NCBI RefSeq assembly: GCF_001303895.1
Contig: NZ_LJSD01000012.1
Span: forward strand, 1 to 56,284
DNA: 56,284 nucleotides
Direction of reading: 5' to 3'
Source of the DNA: Mesorhizobium sp. 1M-11
Lineage (GTDB): Bacteria; Pseudomonadota; Alphaproteobacteria; Rhizobiales; Rhizobiaceae
In this document: positions 1 to 9,718 of the stretch, piece by piece
How the letters are laid out: every line of letters starts with the position of its first letter
How positions within the stretch are numbered: the stretch's first letter is position 1
Notes under the pieces: generated by a model
What the model was told of the DNA's origin: nothing
Databases searched by the model: none
Seen by the model: the letters and a program-made list of their open reading frames with translations, nothing else
Program-made: the position numbers and the translations under genes

Positions 1-908
1 GCAAAGCCGACCGAGTCGAACAGCGTGATCTGCTTGTCGCTGGTCCGGCCCGCCGCCTTGCCTGCCATCACCTGCCACAGCTCGGTCACCGGATGATCGC
101 CATCCAGCTGCTGGATCTCGCCCTCGATGCGCGTCTGCGGCGGGAACTCCACGAAGATATCGGAACGCAGCAGGATGTCGCGATGCAGCTCGGTCTTGCC
201 GGGACAGTCGCCGCCGACCGCATTGATGTGCACGCCCGAGCCCACCATGTTGTCGGTCAGGATCGTCGCATACTGCTTGTCGGCGGTCACCGTGGTGATG
301 ATCTCCGCGCCCTCCACCGCTTCCTGGCCGGAAGCGCAGATGGTGATGTCGAAACCCATGCCGGCGAGGTTCTTCGCACAACGCCGCGAGGCCGACGCAT
401 CGATGTCGTAAAGGCGCAGCCTGTCGATGCCGGTGATGGCCTTGAAGGCGATCGCCTGGAACTCCGACTGCGCGCCATTGCCGATGATGGTCATGGTGCG
501 GGCACCCTTCGGCGCCAGGTACTTTGCAACGAGCGCCGACGTGGCTGCGGTGCGCAGCGCCGTCAGGATGGTCATTTCGGTGAGCAGCATCGGATAGCCG
601 GAGCCGACATCGGCAAGCACGCCGAAAGCGGTCACCGTCTGCAGGCCCTCGCGCGTGTTCTTCGGGTGGCCGTTGACATATTTGAAGCCGTAGAGATGGC
701 CGTCGCTGGTCGGCATCAGTTCGATGACGCCATCATGGCTGTGCGAGGCGACGCGCGGCGTCTTGTCGAACAGCTCCCAGCGGCGGAAGTCCTCTTCGAT
801 ATAGGTGGCCAGCTCGGTCAGGAAGCGTTCGACGCCGATGGCCAGCACCAGCTTCATCATGGAATCCACGCTCACGAACGGAACGATGTTCAGCTTGGCT
901 GCGGTCAT
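1..908 (-). CDS. ocd: Ornithine cyclodeaminase (partial, C-terminus outside window)
   Basis: Converts L-ornithine to L-proline and ammonia using tightly bound NAD. The visible 302 residues begin at an ATG at 908. They show the family's N-terminal substrate region (FKYVNGHP near residue 76, ALRTAATSA near 117-125) and the Rossmann nucleotide-binding turn GNGAQSEF at 143-150. The family is about 350 residues, so roughly 50 C-terminal residues lie beyond position 1. The start sits 2 bases after the arginase stop codon, so the two genes form an operon: arginase makes ornithine and this enzyme uses it. The divergent Lrp-type gene is the likely regulator. The family also contains mu-crystallin and alanine dehydrogenase-like members; the arginase partner favours ornithine as substrate. 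Confidence 0.93.
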   Translation of the reverse strand, partial: MTAAKLNIVPFVSVDSMMKLVLAIGVERFLTELATYIEEDFRRWELFDKTPRVASHSHDGVIELMPTSDGHLYGFKYVNGHPKNTREGLQTVTAFGVLADVGSGYPMLLTEMTILTALRTAATSALVAKYLAPKGARTMTIIGNGAQSEFQAIAFKAITGIDRLRLYDIDASASRRCAKNLAGMGFDITICASGQEAVEGAEIITTVTADKQYATILTDNMVGSGVHINAVGGDCPGKTELHRDILLRSDIFVEFPPQTRIEGEIQQLDGDHPVTELWQVMAGKAAGRTSDKQITLFDSVGF

Positions 909-910
909 GT

Positions 911-1831
911 TCAGAAGCTCCTGGTCGGACGGTCCATGATGCGGCGGCCCATGAGGCTCGCCGTCAGATCGACCATCAAGGTGGCGGTACGGCCGCGCTC
1001 ATCAAGGAAGGGATTGAGTTCGACGAGATCGAGGCTGGTGACGAGGCCACTGTCGGACAGCATCTCCATGACCAGATGCGCCTCGCGCAAGGTGGCGCCG
1101 CCAGGCACCGTGGTGCCGACTGCCGGTGCAATCGACGGATCGAGGAAATCGACATCGAGGCTGACATGCAGAAGGCCGTTCTCCTGGGCGACACGCGCGA
1201 GGAAAGCCCTGAGCAATGGCGCGATGCCATGTTCGTCGATGGCACGCATGTCATGCACCGTCACGCCGGCCTCGTTGAGCGCCTGGCGCTCGGCCGCATC
1301 GACGCTGCGCAGGCCGAGCGTGCAGATGCGCTTCGGCTCCACACGCACCGGCAGGTTCGGGAAGAAGCCGTCAAAGCCCGGCAGGCCGCTGGCATAGGCA
1401 AGCGGCACGCCATGCAGATTGCCGCTGGTGGTGGTGTCGAGCGTGTGGAAATCGGGATGTGCGTCGAGCCACAGGACAAAGAGAGGCTGGCTGGTTTCTG
1501 CGGCGCGGCGTGCGACACCGGACAGCGTGCCGGCGGAGATGGCATGATCGCCGCCAAGGAAGATCGGCATGGCGTCCTTGCTGGCCTGATAGGCGGCCTC
1601 GGCAATCGCGGCCGTCCAGGCAACGATCTCCGGCAGCTTCTTCAGCGCCGCGTTGCGATGAACGATCGGCTGGGCTGCAGCCGGCTGCACGGTACCCAGA
1701 TCCTCGACCTGGTGCCCCAGTTCGGTCAGCGCCGAAACGAGACCCGCCGTACGCAATGCGCTTGGCCCCATCTCGCATCCGAGGCGCCCGGCGCCATCCT
1801 GCTCCGGCGCGCCCAATATCCTGCAACGCAT
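911..1831 (-). CDS. rocF: Arginase
   Basis: Hydrolyses L-arginine to ornithine and urea with a binuclear manganese centre. The 306-residue protein carries the ureohydrolase metal motifs GGDH (93-96), DAHPDFH (123-129) and SLDVDFLDP (near 225), all intact. I chose the ATG at 1831 rather than the upstream in-frame start at 1876: GGAAGGAA lies just ahead of it and the protein then begins MRCRILGAP, as expected for arginases of about 305 residues. It is first in a two-gene operon with ocd (2-base gap). Agmatinase is the main alternative, but pairing with ornithine cyclodeaminase supports arginase. Confidence 0.94.
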   Translation of the reverse strand: MRCRILGAPEQDGAGRLGCEMGPSALRTAGLVSALTELGHQVEDLGTVQPAAAQPIVHRNAALKKLPEIVAWTAAIAEAAYQASKDAMPIFLGGDHAISAGTLSGVARRAAETSQPLFVLWLDAHPDFHTLDTTTSGNLHGVPLAYASGLPGFDGFFPNLPVRVEPKRICTLGLRSVDAAERQALNEAGVTVHDMRAIDEHGIAPLLRAFLARVAQENGLLHVSLDVDFLDPSIAPAVGTTVPGGATLREAHLVMEMLSDSGLVTSLDLVELNPFLDERGRTATLMVDLTASLMGRRIMDRPTRSF

Positions 1832-1902
1832 GACGTTCCTTCCCGACCTGTCTCGTTGCTGGGAAGTAAAGCGCAATCGACTGGCGGAATGAACAAACTG
1901 AT

Positions 1903-1952
1903 TTGGCAGATATCGCTCATTGCCTTATCATTTCGGCAATATCGAATGCCAA
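1903..1952. promoter_or_regulatory. Imperfect nested dyad between arginase and Lrp-type genes
   Basis: An outer inverted repeat TTGGCA (1903-1908) / TGCCAA (1947-1952) encloses ATTGCC (1919-1924) / GGCAAT (1935-1940). The two dyads are centred about 2 bp apart. It lies in the shared 145-bp promoter region of the divergent arginase and Lrp/AsnC genes. Binding by the adjacent regulator is inferred from position and symmetry. Confidence 0.5.
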
Positions 1953-1976
1953 TATGGACAGTGACGGGATTCCGGC

Positions 1977-2414
1977 ATGGACTCACTCGACGAAAAGCTG
2001 GTGACGCTGCTCAGGCATGACGGCCGCCGCTCCATCTCCGATCTTGCCGTCGATCTCGGCGTGTCGCGCGCGACGGTGCGCGCGCGCATCGAACGGCTGG
2101 AGCGGCAGGGTGAAATCCTCGGCTACACCGTCATCCTGCGGGCGGATGCGCTGGAACAGCGCGTGCGCGGCATCATGATGATCGAGGTCGAAGGCCATGC
2201 CGCCGACCGGGTTGTGCGGGCGTTGGGCGGCTTCCCCGAAATCTCGGCCATACACACCACCAATGGCCGCTGGGACCTCGTCGTCGAACTGAACACAGAG
2301 ACGCTGACACAGCTCGACGCCGTGCTGCGCAAGGTGCGGCTCATTCCGGCCATCACCGGTTCGGAAACGACGCTGCTGCTCGCGACGCCGCGCTCGACGC
2401 GGGCGCGTTTGTAG
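1977..2414 (+). CDS. Lrp/AsnC family transcriptional regulator
   Basis: A 145-residue feast/famine regulator with an N-terminal helix-turn-helix (residues 3-50, containing SISDLAVDLGVSRATVRARI) and a C-terminal RAM/ACT-like effector domain (about 65-140). Proteins of this kind form octamers that respond to amino acids. It is divergent from arginase/ocd, and rhizobial and agrobacterial arginine or ornithine catabolic genes are commonly controlled by a divergent Lrp-type activator. Arginine or ornithine is therefore the likely effector. The start at 1977 gives a full-length family member. Confidence 0.92.
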   Translation: MDSLDEKLVTLLRHDGRRSISDLAVDLGVSRATVRARIERLERQGEILGYTVILRADALEQRVRGIMMIEVEGHAADRVVRALGGFPEISAIHTTNGRWDLVVELNTETLTQLDAVLRKVRLIPAITGSETTLLLATPRSTRARL

Positions 2415-2418
2415 CAAG

Positions 2419-4182
2419 CTAGAGGCCCAGTTCCTCGACCATGGCGTCGCGCATGACGAATTTCTGCGCCTTGCCGGTCACCGTCATCGGCAGGCTGTCC
2501 TTGAAGCGGATGTAGCGCGGCACCTTGTAGTGCGAGATCTGGCCGGCGCAGAACGTCTTCACGTCGTCCTCGCTCATCGTCTCGCCCGGCTTCAGCACGA
2601 TCCAGGCGGCGATCTCCTCGCCATATTTCGCGTCGGGCACACCGAAGACCTGCACTTCCTTCACCTTCGGATGGCGGTAGAGGAATTCCTCGACCTCGCG
2701 CGGATAGACGTTCTCGCCACCGCGGATGACCATGTCCTTCACCCGCCCGACGATGTTGCAGAAGCCTTCCTCGTCAATGGTGGCAAGGTCGCCCGTGTGC
2801 ATCCAGCCGTCCGGGTCGATCGCCTCGTCGGTCTTTTCCCGGTCTTCCCAGTAGCCCTTCATCACCGAATAGCCGCGCGTGCACAGTTCGCCGCGCTCGC
2901 CGACCGGAACAGTCCCGCCTTCGGCGTCCACCACCTTGACCTCGACATGCGGATGGATGCGCCCGACCGTCGACACCCGCTTCTCGAGCGGATCGTCGAC
3001 GCCGCTCTGGAAGGAAACCGGGCTGGTTTCGGTCATGCCATAGGCAATCGTCACCTCCGACATGTTCATCAACGCAATAACCTTCTTCATCACCTCGATC
3101 GGGCACGGCGAGCCGGCCATGATGCCGGTGCGCAGCGACGACAGGTCGAAGTTCTTGAAATCGGGATGGTCAAGCATGGCGACAAACATGGTCGGCACAC
3201 CGTAGAGGCCGGTGCAGCGCTCGTCGGATATGGCTTTCAGCGTCATGCCGGGGTCGAAGCCTTCACCGGGGAAAACCATGGTGGCGCCCTTGGACACGCA
3301 GCCCATCGAGCCCATCGACATGCCGAAGCAGTGATAGAAGGGTACCGGGATGCAGAGCCGGTCGTTCGAGGTCAGCCGGATCGCGGCCGTGACGAAATTG
3401 CCATTGTTGACGATATTGGCATGGGTCAGCGTTGCACCCTTCGGCGCACCGGTGGTGCCGCTGGTGAACTGGATGTTGATGGCATCGTCGGGCGTCAGGC
3501 TCGCGCTGATGTGATCAAGGCCGGCGCGGTCAGCATCGGCGCCCATGGCGAGCACGTCGCCGAAATTGAACATGCCGGGCGAAACCTCCTCGCCCATGCG
3601 GATGACTGTTTTCAGCGCCGGCAGTTTCCTGGCAGTGAGTTTGCCGGGCGCGGCGCTGTCGATCTCGGGCGCCAGCATGCGGATCATGCCGAGATAGTCG
3701 GAGGTCTTGAACTGGGCGGCCGTGACCAGCGCCTTGCAGCCGACCTTGTTCAGCGCATATTCGAGTTCCGCAAGCCGGTAGGCCGGATTGATGTTGACGA
3801 GGATCAGGCCGACGCGCGCGGTGGCGTATTGCGTCACCAGCCACTCCCAGCGGTTCGGCGACCAGATGCCGACGCGATCGCCCTTCACCAGCCCAAGCTT
3901 GGTCAGCCCCGCAGCGAAGTCATCGACCACCTTGGCCAGTTCGTCCCAGGAGAAGCGCTTGTCCTGGCTGGGGAATACCGCGGCGTCGCGTGGCCCGTAA
4001 GCAAGCACCGTGTCGGCCAGCAATTGCGGAATGGTCTTGTCGAGCAGCGGCTGCAGGCGCTCACCTGAGACATGCGAAAGCCCATCTTTCGGGGCAATGA
4101 AGACGACACCCGCCTGTGCAGGATCAGTCTTTATTGGATTTGGGGGTCGCGTGCCTTTCAGTTCGTCCGGGTTGATCGCCAT
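2419..4182 (-). CDS. Acyl-CoA synthetase (AMP-forming)
   Basis: A 587-residue member of the adenylate-forming family, expected to activate a carboxylic (fatty) acid to its CoA thioester through an acyl-adenylate. Visible motifs are the phosphate-binding loop [10 protein letters not shown] (about residue 240), YGMTETSP (about 380), the hinge-region GWMHTGD (about 460) and the C-terminal lysine in TVTGKAQKF (about 572). No signal peptide or membrane segment is present. The ATG at 4182 is preceded by GGAGGAGGAGG. It ends 4 bp from the convergent Lrp-type gene. Chain-length specificity cannot be read from the sequence. Confidence 0.9.
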   Translation of the reverse strand: MAINPDELKGTRPPNPIKTDPAQAGVVFIAPKDGLSHVSGERLQPLLDKTIPQLLADTVLAYGPRDAAVFPSQDKRFSWDELAKVVDDFAAGLTKLGLVKGDRVGIWSPNRWEWLVTQYATARVGLILVNINPAYRLAELEYALNKVGCKALVTAAQFKTSDYLGMIRMLAPEIDSAAPGKLTARKLPALKTVIRMGEEVSPGMFNFGDVLAMGADADRAGLDHISASLTPDDAINIQFTSGTTGAPKGATLTHANIVNNGNFVTAAIRLTSNDRLCIPVPFYHCFGMSMGSMGCVSKGATMVFPGEGFDPGMTLKAISDERCTGLYGVPTMFVAMLDHPDFKNFDLSSLRTGIMAGSPCPIEVMKKVIALMNMSEVTIAYGMTETSPVSFQSGVDDPLEKRVSTVGRIHPHVEVKVVDAEGGTVPVGERGELCTRGYSVMKGYWEDREKTDEAIDPDGWMHTGDLATIDEEGFCNIVGRVKDMVIRGGENVYPREVEEFLYRHPKVKEVQVFGVPDAKYGEEIAAWIVLKPGETMSEDDVKTFCAGQISHYKVPRYIRFKDSLPMTVTGKAQKFVMRDAMVEELGL

Positions 4183-4254
4183 GGCCTCCTCCTCCGCCAG
4201 AGCGAATTGCGATGAGAATACACCGCCATTGCGCTCTACCTTTTTTGTTCTGAC

Positions 4255-4278
4255 GCATGATCCTTTTCGGGATCATGC
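4255..4278. repeat. RIME/REP-like palindrome
   Basis: GCATGATCC (4255-4263) and GGATCATGC (4270-4278) form a perfect 9-bp stem around TTTTCG. It shares its ATGATCC...CGGGATCA core with the longer element at 32836-32883. It lies between hisG and the acyl-CoA synthetase gene, both on the minus strand. It could stabilise or end the his transcript, but no T-tract is evident. Confidence 0.6.
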
Positions 4279-4354
4279 TTTGGCGATGGAAGGCTAGCAG
4301 CCAGCCACCGATCCGAAAATCAGGCCAAAAGTCGGATGGTGCAAGCGGCGGCAG

Positions 4355-5056
4355 CTACGAAAGTGAAGCAGTAACCTTGGCGGCAATGTCGGCAACGAGT
4401 GCCGCATCGGCCGGTTTGCGTTCCTTTTTCGAGGCAACGAGACAGGCCTGCGACTTCAGCACGATGCCGTCCGACAGGATCTTCAGATGGTTCGCCTTCA
4501 GCGTCGAGCCGGTCGTGGTGATGTCGACGATGATGTCGGCGGAGCCTGCCGCCGGCGCACCTTCGGTCGCGCCGAGGCTTTCGACGATGCGGTAGACCTG
4601 GATACCGTGCTTGGCAGTGAAGAACTGTTGCGTCAGTCGCCAGTATTTGGTGGCGATGCGCAGCCTGCGGCCGTGGCGCTGGCGGAAATCGGCGGCGACG
4701 TCGTCGAGATCGGCCATGGTATCGACGTCGAACCAGATATCCGGCACCGCCACCACGACATCGGCATGGCCGAAGCCGAGCCGCGCGGCAATCTCGGCGC
4801 GCGACTGCCAGTCCGCGAGGTTTTCGCGCAGCAGGTCCTCGCCGGTGATTCCAAGGTCGACAGCGCCCTGCCCGATCTCGCCGGCAATCTCGGAGGCCGA
4901 CAGGAAGGCCACTTCGATGTCGTCGCGATCGGCGATGCGGGCGTGATATTTGCGGTCGTCTGCCGGCAGGCTGACGGCAAGGCCGGCCTTGGCCAGCACG
5001 TCCAGCGCCTGTTCCTTCAGCCGTCCCTTGGAGGGGATCGCCAGCGTCACGGTCAT
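4355..5056 (-). CDS. hisG: ATP phosphoribosyltransferase, short form
   Basis: Catalyses the first step of histidine biosynthesis: ATP plus PRPP gives phosphoribosyl-ATP. At 233 residues it is the short form, which lacks the C-terminal ACT-like regulatory domain and needs HisZ. Periplasmic-binding-protein-like motifs are present (IPSKGRL at the N-terminus, [10 protein letters not shown] near 67-76). The PRPP-binding region around [14 protein letters not shown] is near 175-188. Its start overlaps the hisZ stop by 4 bases (ATGA), implying translational coupling and balanced subunit supply. A long gap with a palindrome follows its stop. Confidence 0.96.
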   Translation of the reverse strand: MTVTLAIPSKGRLKEQALDVLAKAGLAVSLPADDRKYHARIADRDDIEVAFLSASEIAGEIGQGAVDLGITGEDLLRENLADWQSRAEIAARLGFGHADVVVAVPDIWFDVDTMADLDDVAADFRQRHGRRLRIATKYWRLTQQFFTAKHGIQVYRIVESLGATEGAPAAGSADIIVDITTTGSTLKANHLKILSDGIVLKSQACLVASKKERKPADAALVADIAAKVTASLS

Positions 5057-6171
5057 GATGCGTCACCCCGCAGCGTCTCGATGCGGTCAAGCCAGACCGA
5101 AAAGCCGACGCCCGGAATCTGCCCCTTGGCGCCGAGCAGCGTCAGCAGGCGGTCGTAACGTCCGCCGCCTACCAGCGGGCGGTCGCTGTCACCGGAAGCG
5201 ATCTCGAAGACAAGCCCCGTATAATAATCGAGCGGACGGCCGAAGGCGGCATCGTAATGCACCGTGTCACCCGTCAGGCCATGGCCAGCGACCGCCTCGG
5301 CACGGGAGGCAAAAGTGTCGAGCGCAGAGCCAAGCGCCAGCCCCGCATTCGAGGCAAAAGCCTGCAAGGCCTCGGTGGCCTGCGACAGCGGCACATGGAT
5401 GGCGAGAAACGTCTTCAGCGCAGCGAAGGCCTCATCGGACAACCGTACCGAACGCAGTTGCGCCTTCTCGATCAGCCGGCGCGCGATATCGGCCGGAGTC
5501 CGGCTGGCGGAAGCGGAAAGGCCGAGTTTTTCCATGTCGCCCGCGATGTGGGTCGTCAGGGCATCAAGATCGGCGTCCAGCGCCAGCGTGGCGACCGGCG
5601 GCGGCAGTTGGCCATTGCGCGGCGGATTGGCGAGGTCGGCAAGTGCCGCCTCCAGCATTTCCTTCGAACCGAAGGCGCGGGCAAGCCGCATGCGCCAGCC
5701 GCGCGGCAGGCCAAGTGCGGCCAGCACCGCCTCGAAAATGGCCTGATCGCCCAGTGTGAGCGAGAGCGCGCGCTGCGGCAGCACCAGCGACAACAAGGCA
5801 TGGGCGTCGGCGACGCTGCGGGCATCGGCGGCGGCGGTATCGCCATCGCCGAGATCCTCGATGCCTGCCTGGAAGAATTCGTTGCCGCCCTCGCGGCGCT
5901 GGCGGAAGACCTCGCCGAGATAGCCATAGCGGCGCGGCGTTCCTGCCTGGCTGGCAATATGGTCGAGGCAGACCGGAATGGTGAATTCGGGACGCAGGCA
6001 GAGCGTCTGGCCGGTTTCGCTTTCGGTCAGGAAGATGCGCCGCCGCAAATCCTCGCCAGCCATGTCCAGGAACGGATCGGCAGGCTGAAGCACCGCGACA
6101 TCGACAAGGCCGACGCCACGCTGTTCGAGCAGCGCCACCACTTCATCCGCAAAGGCGGGAGGGCCCCTCAT
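5053..6171 (-). CDS. hisZ: ATP phosphoribosyltransferase regulatory subunit
   Basis: A 372-residue paralogue of histidyl-tRNA synthetase lacking tRNA-charging function. It forms a hetero-octamer with short HisG and confers activity and histidine feedback. HisRS-like motif 2 remnants ([35 protein letters not shown]) and motif 3 remnants ([22 protein letters not shown]) are visible. The anticodon-binding domain is absent, as usual for HisZ. The gene overlaps hisG by 4 bases downstream and the VOC-protein gene by 4 bases upstream, so hisS-VOC-hisZ-hisG reads as one coupled unit. Confidence 0.95.
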   Translation of the reverse strand: MRGPPAFADEVVALLEQRGVGLVDVAVLQPADPFLDMAGEDLRRRIFLTESETGQTLCLRPEFTIPVCLDHIASQAGTPRRYGYLGEVFRQRREGGNEFFQAGIEDLGDGDTAAADARSVADAHALLSLVLPQRALSLTLGDQAIFEAVLAALGLPRGWRMRLARAFGSKEMLEAALADLANPPRNGQLPPPVATLALDADLDALTTHIAGDMEKLGLSASASRTPADIARRLIEKAQLRSVRLSDEAFAALKTFLAIHVPLSQATEALQAFASNAGLALGSALDTFASRAEAVAGHGLTGDTVHYDAAFGRPLDYYTGLVFEIASGDSDRPLVGGGRYDRLLTLLGAKGQIPGVGFSVWLDRIETLRGDAS

Positions 6172-6536
6172 GACGTCACCTTCTGCATGAGCTCGATGCG
6201 ATTGCCGAACGGATCATAGACATGGATGCGCTCATAGCCTTCGAGCGGCACGTCCGTAGCCGTCCGGTAACCGGCCTTCGTCGCCGCTGCCTCCAGCCGC
6301 TTCACGTCATCGACCAGAAAGGCCGGATGCGCCTTGGCAGCGGCGTGAAAGTCGGGATCGACGCCGAGATGCACCTTGACCGTAGCGCCTTCAAACCAGC
6401 AGCCGCCGCGCCTGGCGAGGTCGTCGGGTTTCGCCACCTCGGTCAGGCCCAATATGCCCGCATAGAATGCACGCGCGTCGGGCTCGCGCCCGGCCGGCAT
6501 GGCAAGCTGGACGTGATCGATGGCAAGCAAGGTCAT
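6168..6536 (-). CDS. VOC-family (glyoxalase/bleomycin-resistance-like) protein
   Basis: A 122-residue single-domain vicinal oxygen chelate protein. The N-terminal HVQLAMP strand with [12 protein letters not shown] and the C-terminal [23 protein letters not shown] match the two beta-alpha-beta-beta-beta modules. Likely metal ligands are the His near residue 8 and the Glu in RIEL. The substrate is unknown. It overlaps hisS by 4 bases and hisZ by 4 bases, so it is co-translated inside the histidine cluster despite having no known role in histidine synthesis or tRNA charging. Confidence 0.88.
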   Translation of the reverse strand: MTLLAIDHVQLAMPAGREPDARAFYAGILGLTEVAKPDDLARRGGCWFEGATVKVHLGVDPDFHAAAKAHPAFLVDDVKRLEAAATKAGYRTATDVPLEGYERIHVYDPFGNRIELMQKVTS

Positions 6537-8032
6537 TGGCGCTCGGCGGCCTGCTCAGCCAGGATCTTCTTCACTTCGGCGACCAGGTCGGCTTCCTTCA
6601 CCGTGACCTGGCCTGGCCGTGCTTCCTTGTATTCGGCATGGTCGGCGATAGCCGCAGCCTGTCTGGCGCCTTCGATCAGGTCCTTCAACTGGACCTCGCC
6701 GGCCTCGCGTTCGCTCGAACCCTGGATAATGGCGACAGGCGAGCCACGCCGGTCGGCATATTTCAGTTGCGCCTTCATGCCGGCGCCACCGAGATAGAGT
6801 TCGGCCCGGATACCGGCCTGGCGCAGGTCGGACACCATCTTCTGGTAACGACCCAGGCTTTCCGTATCCTTGTCCATCACCAGCACGATCACCGGCTGCA
6901 GGATGTCGGATGTGTCGAGCTTGCCGAGGTTCTTCAGCGCCGTCATCAGGCGCGAGACGCCGATGGAGAAGCCGGTTGCCGGCACCGGTTCGCCGCGGAA
7001 GCGCGAGACCAGCCCGTCGTAGCGCCCGCCGCCGCCGACCGAGCCGAAACGCACGATCTTGCCTTCGTCGTTGGGGATCTCGGCCAACAGCTCGGCCTCA
7101 TAGACCGGGCCGGTGTAATATTCGAGGCCGCGCACAATGGAGGGATCGATCTTGACCCGTGCGTCGAGATAACCGGCTGCCGCGACCATCGCGCCGATGT
7201 CGTGCAATTCCTGCACGCCTTCGGCGCCGCGTTCCGACCCGGCGACGGCCTCGCGCATCTTGGCCAGCGTGTCGGCGAGATCGCCCGTGCCCGGCGCGGT
7301 CAAAAGCAGCACGCGATCGGACTGCGCGGCATCCAGTCCGGCACCCTTGGTGAAATCGCCGCTCTCGTCGAGGCGACCCTTGCCGAGCAGCGCGCGCACG
7401 CCGTCCGGCCCGACCTTGTCGAGCTTGTCGATGGCGCGCAACACGGTCAGCCGGCGGCCGGCATTGTCGTCGCCGCCGAGGCCGATCGCTTCCAGCACGC
7501 CGTCGAGCACCTTGCGGTTGTTGACGCGGATGGCGTAGTCGCCGCGCTTGATGCCCAGCGCTTCCATCACATCGGCCATCATCATGGCCATTTCGGCATC
7601 CGCCGCCACGCCCGGCGTGCCGACCGTGTCGGCGTCGAACTGCATGAACTGGCGGAAACGGCCTGGGCCCGGCTTCTCGTTGCGGAACACCCAGCCGGAG
7701 CGGTAGCTGCGATAGGGCTTGGGCAGGCGCTCGTAATTCTCGGCGACGAAACGCGCCATCGGCGCGGTCAGGTCGTAGCGCAGCGACAGCCACTGTTCGT
7801 CATCGTCCTGGAAGGAGAAGACGCCCTCATTGGGACGATCCTGATCCGGCAGGAACTTGCCCAGCGCATCGGTGTATTCGATCAGTGGCTGATCAACCGG
7901 CTCGAAACCGTATAGCTCGTAGACCGCGCGAATGGTCGCCATCATCTTCTCGACGGCGCGGATGTCCTCGGCGCCGCGGTCGACAAGGCCACGCGGCAGC
8001 CGCGCCTTCATCTTTTCCGGTTTGTCGGCCAT
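6533..8032 (-). CDS. hisS: Histidyl-tRNA synthetase
   Basis: Charges tRNA-His with histidine in the cytoplasm. The 499-residue class II synthetase shows motif 2 ([20 protein letters not shown]), the histidine-binding [12 protein letters not shown] stretch, motif 3 (GGRYDGL then [10 protein letters not shown]) and a C-terminal anticodon-binding domain. It is longer than the roughly 420-residue E. coli enzyme, as in other alphaproteobacteria. I chose the ATG at 8032 ([15 protein letters not shown]). The reading frame stays open to 8206, but that extension encodes an unconserved-looking Arg/Cys-rich stretch. It heads the hisS-VOC-hisZ-hisG unit. A small GC-rich hairpin followed by TTTT lies in its leader (8075-8088). 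Confidence 0.96.
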   Translation of the reverse strand: MADKPEKMKARLPRGLVDRGAEDIRAVEKMMATIRAVYELYGFEPVDQPLIEYTDALGKFLPDQDRPNEGVFSFQDDDEQWLSLRYDLTAPMARFVAENYERLPKPYRSYRSGWVFRNEKPGPGRFRQFMQFDADTVGTPGVAADAEMAMMMADVMEALGIKRGDYAIRVNNRKVLDGVLEAIGLGGDDNAGRRLTVLRAIDKLDKVGPDGVRALLGKGRLDESGDFTKGAGLDAAQSDRVLLLTAPGTGDLADTLAKMREAVAGSERGAEGVQELHDIGAMVAAAGYLDARVKIDPSIVRGLEYYTGPVYEAELLAEIPNDEGKIVRFGSVGGGGRYDGLVSRFRGEPVPATGFSIGVSRLMTALKNLGKLDTSDILQPVIVLVMDKDTESLGRYQKMVSDLRQAGIRAELYLGGAGMKAQLKYADRRGSPVAIIQGSSEREAGEVQLKDLIEGARQAAAIADHAEYKEARPGQVTVKEADLVAEVKKILAEQAAERQ

Positions 8033-8333
8033 GGTCGTGAACTCGCTGTCGATGGCATGTGCATGTCGAAAACTGCCGCTTTTGCGGCGCGGTTGTCCTA
8101 ACCGATGCAAGCAGGTGCGGCAAGGCGTTTGCCCGCGACAACACTTTGCAGCAAGGCAGCGGTTTCGCGACGGCGAAACCGCGGGAATACCCGCCTCCAG
8201 GTCCACCCGCTAACCACTCGTCAACCATTGCGGCCAAATGCACTCAAAACGCACCAATTTGGCCATTATCGCAGCATCGTGCCGACATAATCCTTGCCGA
8301 TAAGCGCCCTAGAACCAAGGACTTGCACCCGAA
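8033..8333. other. Intergenic region with three short hairpins
   Basis: This divergent promoter region separates hisS from the small membrane-protein gene; I see no gene in it. It holds GCCGC-TTTT-GCGGC (8075-8088). It also holds two perfect hairpins in tandem: an 8-bp stem with loop GACG (8161-8180) directly followed by GCGGG-AATA-CCCGC (8181-8194). Read toward hisS, the 8075-8088 hairpin is followed by AGTTTT and could be a weak attenuator. The others may be leader structures or a small RNA. These functions are inference. Confidence 0.4.
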
Positions 8334-8579
8334 ATGGCAACCGCGCGGAAAATCGAGCTTCTGGATGAACCGGTCATGACCGCTCAGGTCATACCGCTGC
8401 GCCGCCCGGAAGTCGTCGCGTCCGCAATCAGCCAGCATGCGGGGCCGTTCGAGGTTCCGGCCGCTGAACGCAAAAGCTCCGGCATCGGCGACATCCTGAT
8501 CACCGGCCTGCTGGTGATCTACCCGGCGCTCGCCACCATCACCGCGATCATCATCGGGCTGGTGCTGTCGCGCGGCTGA
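8334..8579 (+). CDS. Small hypothetical membrane protein
   Basis: An 81-residue protein I do not recognise. The first 50 residues are polar. The C-terminal third (about 50-77, GDILITGLLVIYPALATITAIIIGLVLS) is one strong transmembrane helix, giving a single-pass tail-anchored architecture. The ATG at 8334 has AAGGA 12 bases upstream, a somewhat long spacing. It is followed 135 bp downstream by the DUF389 gene on the same strand. Confidence 0.6.
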   Translation: MATARKIELLDEPVMTAQVIPLRRPEVVASAISQHAGPFEVPAAERKSSGIGDILITGLLVIYPALATITAIIIGLVLSRG

Positions 8580-8714
8580 GCCCCTTCCCGCACCTGGCTG
8601 CGGCAACGAAGGACGCCGCCGGCCAGACTGGACAGCATCGGCGGTGTGCGGCATCCATGCGATGCGGGTTGGGCTCGGATGAACCTCGCGATTCGTCGAT
8701 GAGAGGCACTGCTG

Positions 8715-9692
8715 ATGCTTCAGGTCCGCGTGCTGACACCACGCCAACGCTGCGAAGCCGCCGTCAAGGCGATCGAAGCCGATCCCACGACGGCCAATCT
8801 GGTGATCCTGCGCGGCACGGCACTCGACGGCAAAGGCGACGTCCTGCTCTTCGATGTGGCCCGCGAAACCGCGAACGCCATCGTCGACGCGCTACGTTCG
8901 CTCGGCATCGAGGATACGGGTTCGATATCGCTGCATGACAATGTGACGGTGATTTCGCAGGCCGCCGATCAGGCGCAGGCCGCGGCCGGCGGCCATCCCG
9001 CGGATGCCGTGATCTGGGATGAGATCGAAGACCAGGCACAGGAGGACGCCGAGCTTTCCTGGTCGTTCCTGACCTTCCTGGTTCTGGCCACGCTGATTGC
9101 CAGCATCGGGCGCTATGTCGACCAGCCCATTCTCATCATCGGTGCCATGGTGGTCGGTCCGGACTTCGCCCCGGTGGCAGCGATCTGCCTGGCAATCGCC
9201 CGGCGCCGATGGTCCCTGCTGCGGCCTGCCTCGGTTACGCTGCTTGGCGGCTTCGCGCTGGCCACCGCCATTGCCTGGCTGGTCTGGGCGGTCGCCTATG
9301 CAGCCGGCTTCGTCGATTTTACCGCAGCGACCAGCGGCCCGCAGACCCAGTTCATCGTCAAGCCGGACGCGTGGTCCTTGATCATCGCGCTGCTGGCCGG
9401 CTGTGCAGGCGTGCTCTCGCTGACGGCAGCGAAGTCATCAGCCCTGGTCGGCGTCTTCATTTCCATCACCACCGTTCCGGCAGTCGGCACGATAGCGCTC
9501 ACGCTCGCCGTCGGCGCGTGGGATGAAGTCCGGGCCGCACTGGTCCAGCTGGCAGTCAATGTCGTCGGAATGATCATCGCCGGCACAGCCACGCTCATGG
9601 TGCAGCAGCGCACTCTGCGTCATCCCAGGAAGAGCCTGGTTGCAAAAGCACGGCGCCACCAGGTCAAGCAGGCGACGAGACGGCGAGGCTGA
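8715..9692 (+). CDS. DUF389 family integral membrane protein
   Basis: A 325-residue protein with a soluble N-terminal domain (about 1-110, VRVLTPRQRCEAAVKAIEADP...) and a hydrophobic domain of about six helices (about 115-300). The conserved PILIIGAMVVGPDFAPVAAI segment is diagnostic of DUF389. The C-terminal tail is strongly basic. Function is unknown in the family. GAGAGG precedes the ATG at a good spacing. It ends near the convergent tag gene. Confidence 0.87.
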   Translation: MLQVRVLTPRQRCEAAVKAIEADPTTANLVILRGTALDGKGDVLLFDVARETANAIVDALRSLGIEDTGSISLHDNVTVISQAADQAQAAAGGHPADAVIWDEIEDQAQEDAELSWSFLTFLVLATLIASIGRYVDQPILIIGAMVVGPDFAPVAAICLAIARRRWSLLRPASVTLLGGFALATAIAWLVWAVAYAAGFVDFTAATSGPQTQFIVKPDAWSLIIALLAGCAGVLSLTAAKSSALVGVFISITTVPAVGTIALTLAVGAWDEVRAALVQLAVNVVGMIIAGTATLMVQQRTLRHPRKSLVAKARRHQVKQATRRRG

Positions 9693-9718
9693 GCAGATCG
9701 CGAAGTGAGCGAGATCGC

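Noticed and set aside
93..1397. Long plus-strand open frame (434 codons) across ocd and arginase
   Set aside because: It lies antisense to two clearly recognised enzymes; its translation is Arg/Gly/Ala-rich with no domain. GC-rich genomes produce such antisense frames.
2530..4068. Plus-strand 512-codon frame
   Set aside because: Antisense to the acyl-CoA synthetase gene, no recognisable motif.
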